This document shows positions 13,634 through 25,112 of a stretch of 64,000 nt of DNA, piece by piece; position 1 is the stretch's first letter; the number at the start of each line of letters is the position of its first letter. The stretch covers positions 5,642,001 through 5,706,000 of the forward strand of contig OZ176055.1 in assembly GCA_964247055.1 (NCBI GenBank). Direction: 5' to 3'. The position numbers and the translations under genes are program-made. The notes beneath the pieces are model-generated. The model was given only the letters and a program-made list of their open reading frames with translations. It was not told the origin of the DNA and searched no databases. This DNA is from Paragordius varius. Lineage: Eukaryota; Nematomorpha.

Positions 13634-16188
13634 CTTAATTAAATGCTTAATTAATCTTATTGAAACACACAATGTAAATGTAAATTGCAATGTGAGTGAG
13701 TTACATGTTGGATTTCGTTATTAAACCTCATCGTTAAATATTCATTTAGTTCCATTTTATAAAAATTTATATTTAGATTTAGAGTTTATTTAGCATCCAG
13801 TTAATGCTATCTTTCATTAATTTAGGACGATTTAAATAATTATGACAATTACAAAAATGTTACTAATATTCTCAGACTCCAATTATTTTTTAAAATTGGG
13901 AGGAATATCGATTCATTTTTTCCACAATTTTAGAAAGACTAACAAGAAAAAACCCCGTAAAAGGTATTGTATATGAACTTTATTACTTGATGCGATTTTT
14001 ACAACATTACATTCATCTAACTTACAAAAAAAGAATATAATACCGGGTTTAAAGCCTAAGATCTGATTCGATTAACCATAAAATTAAACAAGTTATATTA
14101 ATGATGGTTAATTAATTCTATAAATCTTAATATATATCAAGTGTGTGCAAAAATTTTTTTTATAAGATAGCTTATGACCAGCGATTTGCCGCAAAAAATT
14201 TTATTTTCTAACAACCTAGTTTTTGAAATATGAGAGAAAATGAAAATTGGGCAAAAAGTGAAAATTAAAGATAATTAAGGATAAATCAAAAATAATAAAA
14301 AATTTGAGATAATATGGCTTATTATTCATTTTAGGATATATTTTTAATATACAAATAGCCTAAAATCATATAGTTAGGGTTTCTATAAAATTTCAGCTCA
14401 AAAGATGGCGTTTGTCTTTTATTACACTTAAAGGACAAAAATATTAAATGAAACTATATATAAATATTTTTTTAATTATTTACTACATAAACTCACTATT
14501 AAAATCTTAACATTCATATTTTATTCAGTAAAAAATACTTATATATCAAAATAAAACCAAAAAATTGTTTTTTATATTTGCATTTTTTTGTCATGTGGTT
14601 TAGTGTATAAAAAATTTATACTGTTTTATTTTGGATTCATACATGAGTGGGAATTATTAAGTATATTATGTAAAAGAGGATTTAAAATTAGTGTAATATC
14701 AACCAACAATCCTTACAAATACCTGTAACAAGTCTGTTTTATGACAAATTAATATTTGTATTGGGATTTGTACGGATTGTTGGTTGATATTCCACTAATT
14801 TTAAATCTATTTTGCATAAATTATATACTTTATAATTCGCACTCATGTAATGCAAAATAAAACAGTATAAATTTTTTATACACTCATAAACCACATGACA
14901 AAAAAAATGCAAATATAAAAAACAATATTTTTGGTTTTATTTTGACATATAAGTATTTTTAACTGAATAAAATATGAATGTTAAGATTTTAATAGTGAGT
15001 TTAGCTAGTAAATTAAAAAATTTTAGTGACATAGTTTTATAAAAAAATTGTCTTGTGAGTGTGTTAAAAGAAAAACGCCATCTTTTAAGCTGAAATTTTA
15101 GAAACCCCAATTATACGATTTTAGGCTATTTATATATTGAAAATATATCCTAAAATGATAATGAACCATAATATTTCAAATTCTATCATTTTTTGAAGTA
15201 TCCCTTATTAACCTTAATTTTTACTTTTTGCCCGATTTTGATTTTCTCCCAATATTTCAAAAACTAGGTTGTCAACAAAAATTTTTGCGGCAATTGAATT
15301 GACTTGTCATAAGCTAGCTCATGAAAAAAATTTTTTCGTTAAATCAAAATGACCCTCTTTTTTGCACACAGTGATAAATCCATTTAATAAAAAATTATGA
15401 CTTACAGTATGCACATTTATGCTTGCTATTCACATTATTGTTGGCCAATTGGTAATACATTAGCCTGTATTAGAAAATTAACTTTGTGGAAAAAATATCA
15501 ATATCAAGATTTTAATGTTTATAACTATACACAAGTGTGTCTATACGCAAGTGTGTCAATTGGCCATCAATAATGTCAATAAACAGCAAAAATTATGTGG
15601 TATTATAAAAGCACTGATAAAATTGTGCATTTTTTTACAAAAAACGCAACAAATTTGTCTGTGTAAAAAGATCGGATATCAAATTTTTACATTTTTTTCA
15701 TGTTACCGGGTATTTAAATTTATAATATTAATTTTTGATAATATATTTATTAGCTCAACTTAACCCGTTCCCAAACGTCGTTAAAATCAATGCCACCACC
15801 ATAAAAGTTCCTATAAGTATGTATGTTTTATTACATGAATCATTCGACTTATTTTAAATTGCATACTTCATCCCTCAAAGCATTGTAAATACAAAAGTTA
15901 GAAATAACTGAGTGGTTAATGAATAATTTCTTTTGATGTTAGTTCAAATTGGAAATATTACAACTCCTGGATTAGCCAAAGAATTATCTTTGTTAATTCA
16001 CCAATCTCCAAAGAGAAGTGATGAGACCACTGCTAAAAATGAAAAAGTTGAGGATTTGAAACTAAATATATTTGGTAATAAACGAATAAAATCATTTTAT
16101 ATTTCTTTTTATTAAAACAATTATTATTATTACATTCCTGCTGTAGATATATTAAATAATCGGTATACCATGGCTAATACCCGAGCAG
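10027..16188 (+). CDS. Module 2 of the microexon repeat protein
   Basis: Phase-1 exons are 10027-10059 (E-L-L-Q-L-Q-K-T-L-T-F), 10119-10145 (L-G-P-F-N-P-T-L), 10985-11080, 15754-15816, 15943-16074 and 16147-16188. All have lengths divisible by three and good acceptor and donor dinucleotides. The 15754 exon reads NVVKINATTIKVPI, which aligns with the N-x-T...I-P-I exon of modules 3 and 5. The 15943 exon opens IQIGNITTPGLAKELSLLI, which aligns with the G-N-x-T...S-D-F-C strand, but here C is replaced. The 10985 exon (N-S-S-C-M-D-T...P-P-Q-I) is less certain and resembles the exon before the I-P-I exon in module 3. The 4.7-kb gap from 11080 to 15754 is filled with a Helitron, its host MITE and a long palindrome. 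The entry and F-W exons are not identified. The role is unknown; the N-glycosylation sequons fit a secreted protein. Confidence 0.6.
11947..11984. repeat. (AT)n microsatellite
   Basis: A pure AT dinucleotide run in the large intron of module 2. An open frame crossing it owes its length to the repeat and is not called. Confidence 0.95.
12049..13590 (+). mobile_element. MITE with sub-repeat inverted ends, split by a Helitron
   Basis: The left end ATACCATTTGCGATTCAAGA is followed by repeated TTGGTCCTTGAACACTT-type units (12070-12118). The right end at about 13540-13590 carries the inverse (AGGACCAACTTG..., CAAGGACACACTTG). The ATACCATTTGC start resembles the ends of the 7881 and 30603 elements, so this may be a related subfamily. 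Most of the interior is the Helitron at 12416-13453. The exact right boundary is unclear because an (AT)n run follows. Confidence 0.6.
12416..13453 (+). mobile_element. Non-autonomous Helitron, copy 1
   Basis: The element starts TCTATATATTTATAAAAATG directly after an A (12415) and ends CTAG directly before a T (13454). These are the A-TC...CTRR-T boundaries expected of a rolling-circle Helitron. Just inside the 3' end are two GC-rich hairpins: GAAGTCC-GAA-GGACTTC and GCTGC-GTA-GCAGC. A second copy at 60534-62017 has the same termini on the other strand. No Rep or helicase motif is visible, so it depends on a partner elsewhere. The minus-strand open frames around 12349-12652 are not supported as genes. 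Confidence 0.9.
13589..13630. repeat. (AT)n microsatellite
   Basis: An AT dinucleotide run abutting the right end of the split MITE. Confidence 0.95.
14137..15374. mobile_element. 1.24-kb palindromic foldback element with TA duplications
   Basis: The left end TCAAGTGTGTGCAAAAA and, on the opposite strand, the right end TCACTGTGTGCAAAAAA are each preceded by TA (14135-14136 and 15375-15376). The two halves are inverted copies of each other over nearly the whole length; for example AAGATGGCGTTTGTC at 14401 mirrors the sequence near 15080. The centre lies near 14755. The ends and TA duplication suggest a Tc1/mariner-type foldback MITE. The arms differ by scattered substitutions and small indels, so it is a real divergent palindrome rather than an exact duplication. 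It lies in the intron between 11080 and 15754. Confidence 0.85.
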
Positions 16189-16689
16189 GTATAATTTTAC
16201 ATATATAAACTTAAAAAAAATTATTTTTGAAATCAAAAATAGATGTTGAAATATATGGTGAAATAAAACTAAAAATGATTTTTTTATCAATTTAATAAGG
16301 TCAATGCTGATGACCAAAAGATTCACCATATAAAAATATATAGAAAATTAATAAGCGCAAAATATCCTTTTCCATATTTAGCCAAATCATATGTTTTAAT
16401 TTTTTGTGTATAAACGTTGAAAGTTGTGTAAAAAAAATAAACCATACACATTTTAAATACAACACAATATATTGTTAAAAAATTAAAACAGACAAAAAAA
16501 TATTTTTGCCTTTAATTTATTCCAAGTTTTAAAATAAATGCTAAAATACTAAAATAAATTAATTGAATGAGATGGTTAAATTTTGATTCGATTATAAACA
16601 ACTTTATTTGTTTAAATTTTGAAGTATTTAAAGCTTTTTTATAGTCGAAAAAATATATTAATATCATGTTTAATAATTTAATAATTTAG

Positions 16690-16804
16690 AAATAGTTCCA
16701 GGCCTTGGAATTAAATTGATAATGAATGCCGTCGAACATATGATATCCGTACCAGATATTTTTGGTTTTGTCAAATTATTATTATGTGATTATCCCTATT
16801 CTTG

Positions 16805-16845
<41 letters not shown>

Positions 16846-17658
16846 TATTTTTAGTCGAAAAATTCTGGCAATTATTGATGGATGGTAATTCATTAAATAA
16901 AATTTTTATAAAAAATATATTATCTATATAATTTTTTTCAAATAATTAGCCAGTGAAATCATTACCTTACCAATATCGTTCGGTATGTTTTACCAAACAA
17001 TTGCTGAAAAATTAAGAAATATTATGTGAAAAAAATTGAAAAAATTCTCTTATTTTTAGTCCCTAATATCATTTTAATGTACCATCCTAAAACCGGACCA
17101 AGTATGTTTAAGATTTATTTTCTACTTGTTTATAAAATAAATCCCTAAAAAAACTTTATTTTAAGGTGTCAAAATGGTCAACATATCAATGTTAAGGAAA
17201 GAGCAAATGCCGCAAATTCCAAGTTTTAAAAATTTTTTGGCTCCAAAAAAATAATTTTAAAAATTTATTTTATACATTTCTAGGACCAACTCGAGTCATT
17301 GAAATAAACAAAACTACCTTCCAAATACCAATCAGTTATAGATAAAAAAATATTTTTATATATATACACATATTCATATAATTTTCCAACATTTGTATTT
17401 ATTTTAATAGCCAAAATTAATAATTTAACCACGAAAGGCATCGAAAGCGACATTTGTCTCTTGTTTAAATACAATGACACGGCTAAACCAATCCAGAATA
17501 GTATATATTTAATAGAGTTGTTGATTGATAAAAAAACTTTTTAAAAAATTGCGAAAATTATATTTATAAAATATATGTCCCATAAATGTGATTATAAAAA
17601 TTTATTTTAGATAAAAAAGCCTCTTTTAAAGATAGCGATGTCCAAACAATTTCTGCAG
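16690..17658 (+). CDS. Module 3 of the microexon repeat protein (best-preserved module)
   Basis: Eight phase-1 exons join in frame to give 142 residues: 16690-16764, 16855-16884, 16950-16982, 17060-17101, 17166-17222, 17284-17334, 17411-17500 and 17611-17658. Signatures in order are EIVPGLGIKLIMNAVEHMI with VPDIF, EKFWQLL, SEIITLPISF, PNIILMYHPKTGP, VKMVNISML, INKTTFQIPI, and KINNLTTKGIESDICLLFKY. Predicted secondary structure by eye is a run of short beta strands, compatible with a beta-sandwich, but I do not recognise the fold. Sequons N-K-T and N-L-T are conserved with other modules. There are no transmembrane segments. Donors at 16764 (GTTTTG) and 17222 (GTTTTA) are weak, so those two boundaries are the least sure. 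Each exon is symmetrical, so module or exon duplication would keep the frame. Confidence 0.7.
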
Positions 17659-17724
17659 GTTAAAAAATAAATCTTTTATATGTTTTGCTCATTATGGGTA
17701 TGCCCAAAAACTATTTAAAAAATT

Positions 17725-17729
<5 letters not shown>

Positions 17730-17771
<42 letters not shown>
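17730..17771. repeat. (AT)n microsatellite next to a 3' splice site
   Basis: The AT run reaches the TAG acceptor of the 17773 exon of module 4, so the repeat occupies the position of the polypyrimidine tract. Confidence 0.9.
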
Positions 17772-17772
<1 letters not shown>

Positions 17773-17774
<2 letters not shown>

Positions 17775-20700
17775 ATCGTACCCAAAACTGGAATCGAAAT
17801 TCATTATAAAGGCGATAAACGGAAATTGATAAAATCCAAGGATATTTTCGGTAAAATTTTAATTAAATTTACTTATATAATTGATTTATTATTCGGAAAA
17901 TATCTCAAATATAATAAGAATGCTAAGACATGATTTACAGTAAGAGTAAATAAACATTGCCACTTTTTCATTGAAAAAAATTATTGGCTTTAGTTTTTTT
18001 TTGCTATTCACCAATTATAATTCTCTTTGCTGTATATGCTATCTGGCAATATCTGATGGAAAACTAGCAATGTTAAGTTATTCACACTGTATTATAGCTA
18101 CAGTGGACCTCCCCATAATATCTATAATCAAATATATATAGCTTTTTATTCACATAATGTGCATAAACATTTGAACCATTCATTTCAGTCCTTCGATGGA
18201 AATTGGGGTCTTTGGAAAGCCCAGGCTTGTTTAGAATTAAATATTTTAAAAAATATGGAATAAATTGAAGCCATAGCAAATTTCACTTATATAACATCAA
18301 TGAACCAAAATATAAAACATTCAAAAATACCTGATATTCCTTATTCAGAAGCCAACATGGCTAAGGTGACCAGACGTCCCGCTTTTGGCGGGACAGTCCC
18401 TCTTTTTCACACTTTGTCCCGCCTCCCGCTACGTTTTAAAATGTCCCGCTTTTTCACGATTATATAAAAAAAAATTTTTAATACAAATAAATTTTTTTAT
18501 CTGTTTAAATTTTAAATTAAAATTTTTTATTTTTATTTTAAAAATATTTATTTTTTTTCGAATTTATATCATATGATTATACACTTTGCTTCCTACTACT
18601 ACTGTCATCATTATCAAAAGCCAAGTTAATACCACAAATCTCTAGATTAAAAGACAAATTGATACCACAAATCGGTACCTTACACGTTTATTTCACAAAA
18701 TTAAGGTAATATAATATTTATTATACTAATATTTTAGTTTTATCACTTGCCAACATTATTAAAAAGCCAAATTAATACCACAAATCGGTAGCTTAAAAGA
18801 CAAATTGATACCACAAATCGGTACCTTACAAGTTTATTCTAGAAAATTAAGGTAATATAATATTTATTATACTAATAGTAGTTTATAAATATGAGCACAA
18901 AAAGAGGTAATTCAACGATGAATTAATGAAAGATTTTCCTTTAGCAAAAAAACGAAGAATGAATCATTTGTTAAATGTCTTATATGCGAGGGGGAATTCA
19001 CCCTAGCACATGGAAGCATGATACTACAAAGCATATGGAAACACAGAAACATAAAAAACGTTTAGATATGGCGGCATCATCTTACAAAATGAGCGATTTT
19101 TTTCGAAAAACCGCATTTGGAGTCTTTTCACGCCGTTAATCACAATCATTCCTTTAGATCTATGGACTGTATCTAGGTTATTCGCACATTATTCCATATA
19201 AAATTTACATGTGCCCGTACAAAGGCCAAAGCCATTGTGTGCAATGTCCTTTCGCCACATGCATTTTCTGAAATACAAAAAGATTTGCTGAAAATTAATA
19301 TCTTATCCCTATACTCTGATGCATCAAATCACCATGAAGCAAAATTATTTCCCAAAATTTTAGATTTAATTTCTTTACCCGGTGTAAATTCCGAAATAAT
19401 ATTTACTCCAATAATGAATATTCTAGAAAAAAATAATTTAAAAGACAAAATTATCGCATATTGCGCTGACAACACCAATACGAACTTTGGTGGAAAAGCA
19501 AGGAGAGGAACAAAAAATACTTTTCATAAATTAACAGATAATCTTAATCAAAACATTATTGGCGTTGGGTGTGCAGTGCATATAATACACAAAGCTATTC
19601 AAACAGCTGCTGATTTGTTACCCTTAGATGTGGAAAATGTAGTTGTTAAAATATGTTCCTATTTTTATGTATACACGGTACGTGTTGAAACGATTAAAGA
19701 ATTCTGTAAAAATGCAGAAATATCAAAAAATGCTTGGATATTGTAAAACTCGTTGGTTAGCTTTTATGCCAGCTATTTATCACGGGACAAATGTCCTTCA
19801 ACTTTAAAAAAGTTTTTTGAAAGTGATTCTTCAAAAATATGGTTATTCTTACATAATCAAGCTTCTCTGTTTCAAAATGTTATTAAATTTATAGACGGTG
19901 ACAAAATTTCGGCAATCGAAGTAACCAATGAAGTTAGTAACCGATAATTCCAATGTCAAGAACGGTTAGAAAATAATTTACCATTAATCATCCGTAATAT
20001 AATAAATAATTTAGAAAAACAAGGAATAATAAATCGCCAAGATATCCTGTACCATATAAAAATGTTTTATACAAACTGTAAAGATCATTTGGAAGATTGG
20101 ACGACGCAATTCAATAAAATGGATCATTTTCATTGGATAACATTAAAATCAGAATTAATTGGTGTGATGTTCAAAAATCATTTGGTTATATCTGCTCCCA
20201 AAAATTCTCAAAAAGTAATCTCAGAAAATGATCTTTTTTCTGAAGTATCATTAGTTAAAAGATATATTAATAATGAAAAACTTAAATTATGGACAAAAGA
20301 AAAATACACAGTAGAAAAGAAATGGTTGGAAATATTTCATCATTTTGAAGCCAACTATAATACATACAATAATATTTTAAAAATTGTGGAATTCGCACTA
20401 TCTTTACCTGGAACCAACGCTGCTACTGAGCGCGTTTTTTTCCACAGTAAATCAGGCGTGGACATTGGAAAAATCAAATTTAAATGTTGAAACTTTAAAG
20501 GCCGTCTTATCTGTCAAATATAATTTGACAAATTCTTGTAAAGACTTTTCTACAATATTTTAAAAAATGATGACAATCTGCTAAAACGCATTCGCTCAAA
20601 AAAATATACCAATGAATAAAATATTTTCTTATAATTATAAAGTTTTTTTGTTAAAAAATAAACAAAATTACTTAAAATATTGTATAAGTCTAATTTGTCA

Positions 20701-23700
20701 AATTATATTTGAACACATAAAATGGTTTTTATTCAACATTTAAATTTGATTTCGTGTCCTTACTTAATTTACTGTGGAAAAACGCGTTCAATAGCAGTGG
20801 TTCAGGTAAAGATAATGCAAATTTTATAATTAAAATATTTTTGTATGGAACATAATTTGTTTAAAAATGATTATTTTAACCATTTCTATCCTACGTTTTT
20901 TCTGTTGTCCATAATTTAAGTTTTCATTCAATATATTTATTTAATAATGAAACTTCATAAAAAGTGTCATTGTGCACCGTCTTGTCTTCCAAATAATCGT
21001 CTCTGTTTGTATAAAACATTTTTATATTCTGGATATTCATTGAGCCTTGTTTTTCTGGATGTTTTATAATATTGCGATTAGGTAATGGTATATTTTCTAA
21101 CCTTTTTTGACTTGGAATTTTGACCTTTGTCCTGTGATAAAAAATAGGGTTCTAGGAGATCACATTTTTATAAATATTTCAATCGCTGGCAAAAGAGCTA
21201 ACCAACAGTTCTACAATATCAAGCATTTTAACATCTATATTTTCTACATCCAGGGTTAACAAATCAGTAGCTGTCTGAATAGCGTTGTGTATCTGCCAAT
21301 AATGTTTAATTAAGATTATTCGCTAAATTGTCAAAATATTTTTTGTGCCGCTTCTTGAATCACCCAGCGCACTTTGTGATGATTTCGTCTTTATTATTCT
21401 TTTCTAGAATATTACAATCACTTCACCCTTTGTTCGTGCACATGTAAATTTAATGAATAAGGTACAAACAACCTGTAAGGTACAAATTTTTTATTTTTAT
21501 AATGTATTTGTGTTAAAAATAAATAAATATTACAATAATTTTTTGTATAAAAATTATTGGTTGTACCCCCAATGACCCCCCTCTCAGATTTGTCCCGCTT
21601 TTTCCTTAAAAAAATCTGGTCACCTTAAACATGGCATATAGTGCATATAATTATAAAAATGCATAACATATCACTTTTTTCTGTTTATATTAATGTTGAA
21701 TGTGATTATAATCATGAAAATTCAATTTTAGCCTTAAAAGCAAATAAACATGATATTTTGCAAAAAATTTGTAAAATAAAAATGGTGTCGAAGGAATTTG
21801 ATACTGAACTTTTTTCAAAACTAAATTTATTTAGATATTTTGGCTAATTTATATAATGTTTATCAGGAAAGTAGCATAAATTTAAATTGGAACCGTTTCT
21901 TTCTAAAGTTTTTTTAAATATCAAATTCAATACTGTCCAATTGGAATCGAAATGTTAATGTTTTAAAATAAGATACCAATTATAAATAAATAATTGTATT
22001 TTGATCTGATTGCTCAATTTTATATATCTAATATAATAATTATTTTAGAAAAATTTTGGTATGCATCTGCAGGTATAATTTTAAGAATAAATTATTTATC
22101 AAGTGATTATAGAATACTTTAAAAAAAATGAAAAATATTTTGGCTATTATAGCAACTTTTAAACGTTTGTAACATGCTAATGTTACATTATAAAATAACT
22201 AAAAAAATAAATCAGAAAAGTAAATGACAAATACTTATTATCAGTACACCTATATTTATCTAAACTTATTTTTTTTAAATATTATCTATCCTCTTGCGTC
22301 GCATAAGAAAAATCTCTAAATCAAGCTTTGCCTTGTACTTATTATGTTTTATGGTTATAAATTGAATTATTACTGTATATGTTACATGTAGTTGGTTCTA
22401 TAATAAATATCTCATTGGGAACAGGTATTTAAATTTTTTATGTAGAGTAAATAGTCACTTTATTGATTATAAGAGTCTATATTAATTCATCTAACAAATT
22501 AAAATACACTTATATCCAAGCTGTTATAAAACTAAAAAAAATTAGTAATATAACTTTGTAAAATATTATATTCATTTATATAGTGCAATTAGACGGTAGA
22601 TAACGTTTACATTAATATTTTGTTATATATTCAAAAATAAATAATCCCAAGGGCAATAATATCCACATTAAGGAAAGTTGAGATCAAAAAATAAGTTTAA
22701 TTCCTTTTTTCATATTTGATTAAAATCCGGTTTCTCTACATATGGTGGGGTATATTTTTATCAATCCATTTCAGATGTTATTTAAACAGTATAACTTGAT
22801 TAATTATATACGGCGAGACATCAATAGATCCAAAGCGCTATTATATTATATGTGGCACCAAAATTTGAACCAAAAAGCCGATATTTTTTATTTATATAAC
22901 TGGTTTTTATTAATAATACCACATACCTTTAATAACTGCCCGATAGAATTATATAGTTTAGGTTCATTTGATTATGTTTTATGAGGGCCATTCCAAATTT
23001 TGTTTCTTTCTGGAAGATAACGGAGAACTTTATTAAACTCATTACAAATTGAGATTAAAATTTTTTTTACAATATAAATATCTTTTCGTTCAAATTATTG
23101 TTTTAATATAATATTTCGACATGAAAAATTATTTTTTATATTACTATAACATAATTTAAGAACCATATTATTTAATTAATGGATGGTGTGGAAAATTGTT
23201 AATTTTGCATTCCTCAACTCTTATAAGAATTATATTAAATTCTGCGTTACCCCGATATGAAATGCCTAAAAGAGTCTGGGAGAAAACGTATTACAATTTT
23301 ATACTATACAGGGTGACGCGGTAAAATTATTCAAAAAATAACGGCTTTGCAATTATAATAACCATCGATGTGGCACTTAGGACTCCAATGATCACTTTAA
23401 AAAAAATTAAAACCCATATAAATTATCTGTTTTACAATAATTAATATAATCTATGTGATAGCAAAAAATTTTTTAGGTTATAATTGTTTTATCGATATAA
23501 CCCTAGAATTGTTATTAACTAAATGTGGTAAAAGGCAAATAACTTTTTTTACTCAATAACCCCATTTTTCATTGAATGACATTAAATATTAAAATTCCTA
23601 ATTTGGTATATTTATAATCTACATATTAGATAAAGCTTTTGACGTCCAAATAACAGAAAAATATAAAAATATGAATTTGGAGACAACAGAATTGGATGAT

Positions 23701-24173
23701 CCACAAACTCCAAGTATTTATTGACATTATTTCAAAAAGTATGGTAAAAATAAAAACTTGTTTGATAATAAATTAAATTGGTCCATTGATATTAATAAAA
23801 TCTATAAAGAATAACTACAAATTTCTTAAATACTTGAAATCAAATATGGAACGTAATTTTATTTTCAAAATTTTGACTAATGAACCCGAAAATATTTACA
23901 ATCAATCTTGAAATGAATCGTTAGATGTTCCAAGCTTACAATTTAACAATTCCATGTTGAAAATTCCAATCAGCTATGTTGGCCAATTATCTACTGGTTT
24001 GACACTCTCCGATTTCTGTATTCTGTTTAGTGTTGGAAATCGAATGCAATGTAAAAGTTTTCGTATTCTATAACATATATATTAGAGAAATATAATTATT
24101 TTATTCCTAATTAAAATTTATTTATTGATAAATTTAGCTACAAATACTATCATATCATCGGTTGCTAAGATAA
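17773..24173 (+). CDS. Module 4 of the microexon repeat protein
   Basis: Phase-1 exons are 17773-17850 (VIVPKTGIEIHYKG...DIF), 22049-22072 (EKFWYASA), 22392-22424 (V-G-S-I-I-N-I-S-L-G-T), possibly 22584-22595 (12 nt, V-Q-L-D), 23630-23713, 23925-24050 and 24138-24173. The 23925 exon joins what are two exons in modules 3 and 5: it reads LQFNNSMLKIPI straight into LSTGLTLSDFCILFSV, so an intron has been lost. The intron from 17850 to 22049 is 4.2 kb because a MITE carrying a hAT transposon sits in it. Sequence near 22655-22700 resembles the module 3 exon VKMVNISML but has lost its frame, which looks like a dead exon. Every junction listed is in frame. Confidence 0.65.
18891..20562 (+). pseudogene. 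hAT transposase (BED-finger / hATC type), broken
   Basis: The reading starts at MSTKRG (18891). A zinc-finger-like stretch follows (C-x-x-C near 18980, H near 19010-19050). Then come long open pieces at 19237-19746, 19753-19947 and 20062-20490. The middle contains SLYSDASNHHEAKLFP and AYCADNTNTNFGG, the catalytic-core region of hAT transposases of the ZMYM6/KIAA1586-like type found as repeats in many animals. The C-terminal piece has FALSLPGTNAATERVF, the hATC dimerisation signature. Frameshifts and at least one stop separate the pieces, and part of the N-terminal third is deleted relative to copy 1. It mobilises DNA by cut-and-paste when intact; this copy should be inactive. Confidence 0.88.
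20690..21460 (-). repeat. Inverted, shortened duplicate of the hAT transposase region inside hAT copy 2
   Basis: Read on the minus strand, this stretch repeats the transposase from about 19190 to 20540. Landmarks are GTTCAATAGCAGTGGTTCAG (20789-20808, the reverse of the hATC block), CCTTTGTCCTGTGATAAAAA (reverse of about 19780) and GCACATGTAAATTTAATGAA (reverse of about 19205). It has internal deletions. The element can therefore fold into a long stem. Confidence 0.85.
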
Positions 24174-24278
24174 GTGATTTAAATGCAAGTATGTTGTATT
24201 CTGACAAATATTTTATCAAAATTAAGTTTTTTATTAAAAAAATCACAAAATCCAAAAATGGTATTTTCTTTGTTTTAG

Positions 24279-25078
24279 TTATCCTCCCTGGGAAAGGTGT
24301 GCGCTTGTTCGCAGAATACATGGATATAACTATCAAGAATAGGAAGATTTTTAGTAATCTTTTTGTACCATTCATATACCCGTTTATTTTATATAATACG
24401 AATTATACATAATTATTTCAGCCACGGAGTTTTGGTCAAACTTAACAGGTATGACATAATAATTTTTAATTATTATAATAAAAAATAAAGAGTAAAATAA
24501 CAACAACAACTAGTTTCGATTTCAATGGGGAATCGTTTTAAAATCGATAATGAATGAATAAAAAATGAACTGTATTAATATTACATATATTTTATAGTTA
24601 TAGCAAATAAAATGAATTTATAAAATTTTTAATTATATTTTTTTTGATTGTTCTATAGATGCTATGAATCGCGTTTTTATTGGAAAAAGTAATTTTTATT
24701 ATTGAATAAACTTATTATTTTATATGTTCATAATACTGTCCTGAATTTTCTATCTGGTTTGTTTGGTTAAATCGTTAGAATAGGAATTTAAAAAGGCTAA
24801 ATGGCAATTAAACTAAGCTGCCTTTAACAATAACACTTTATTTTAACAGCAAATTGCTATACTATATTTAAATATTTCATGTAATTAAAGTCATTGCCTA
24901 TTTATATACCATTTTTTAATAGTATTCCTACAAAGTATTATTATTATTATTATTATTATCTTTTAAAAATAAATTAAATATCTGTTTTTGTCACATATAT
25001 TATTTTTACTATGTCATTCATTTAAGAAACGAGTAAGATATATATATATTTCTAGTTTTTTGACATATTTTGCGTCAA

Positions 25079-25112
<34 letters not shown>

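Larger units (their letters stand above)
18362..21627 (+). mobile_element. hAT transposon, copy 2, with perfect 8-bp target duplication
   Basis: The left end is TAAGGTGACCAGACGTCCCG and the right end is the inverse (...TCTGGTCACCTTA). Both are flanked by an identical octamer aacatggc (18354-18361 and 21628-21635), the 8-bp duplication expected of hAT elements. The interior holds a better-preserved relative of the transposase in copy 1, followed by an inverted, shortened second copy of the transposase 3' region (about 20690-21460). It inserted into a TTAA-type MITE. The exact duplication and matching ends make it the younger of the two hAT copies. Confidence 0.93.
18168..21954 (+). mobile_element. 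TTAA-type MITE interrupted by hAT copy 2
   Basis: The left part (18168-18361) carries the family blocks TTCAGTCCTTCGATG and TTATATAACATCAAT. The right part (21636-21954) carries GATATTTTGCAAAAAATTTG and ends GGAATCGAAATG before TTAA. Joined across the hAT target duplication they form one diverged copy. The left terminus is degraded and lacks a clear TTAA. The whole unit lies in the module 4 intron of the microexon gene. Confidence 0.8.

Noticed and set aside
14137-15374. Palindrome as a pure assembly artefact
   Set aside because: The arms differ by many small changes, and the ends have TA duplications and a transposon-like terminus, so a real element is more likely.
19237-20490. Active transposase or domesticated host gene
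   Set aside because: The reading is broken into pieces and partly deleted, and it is enclosed by terminal repeats and a target duplication.
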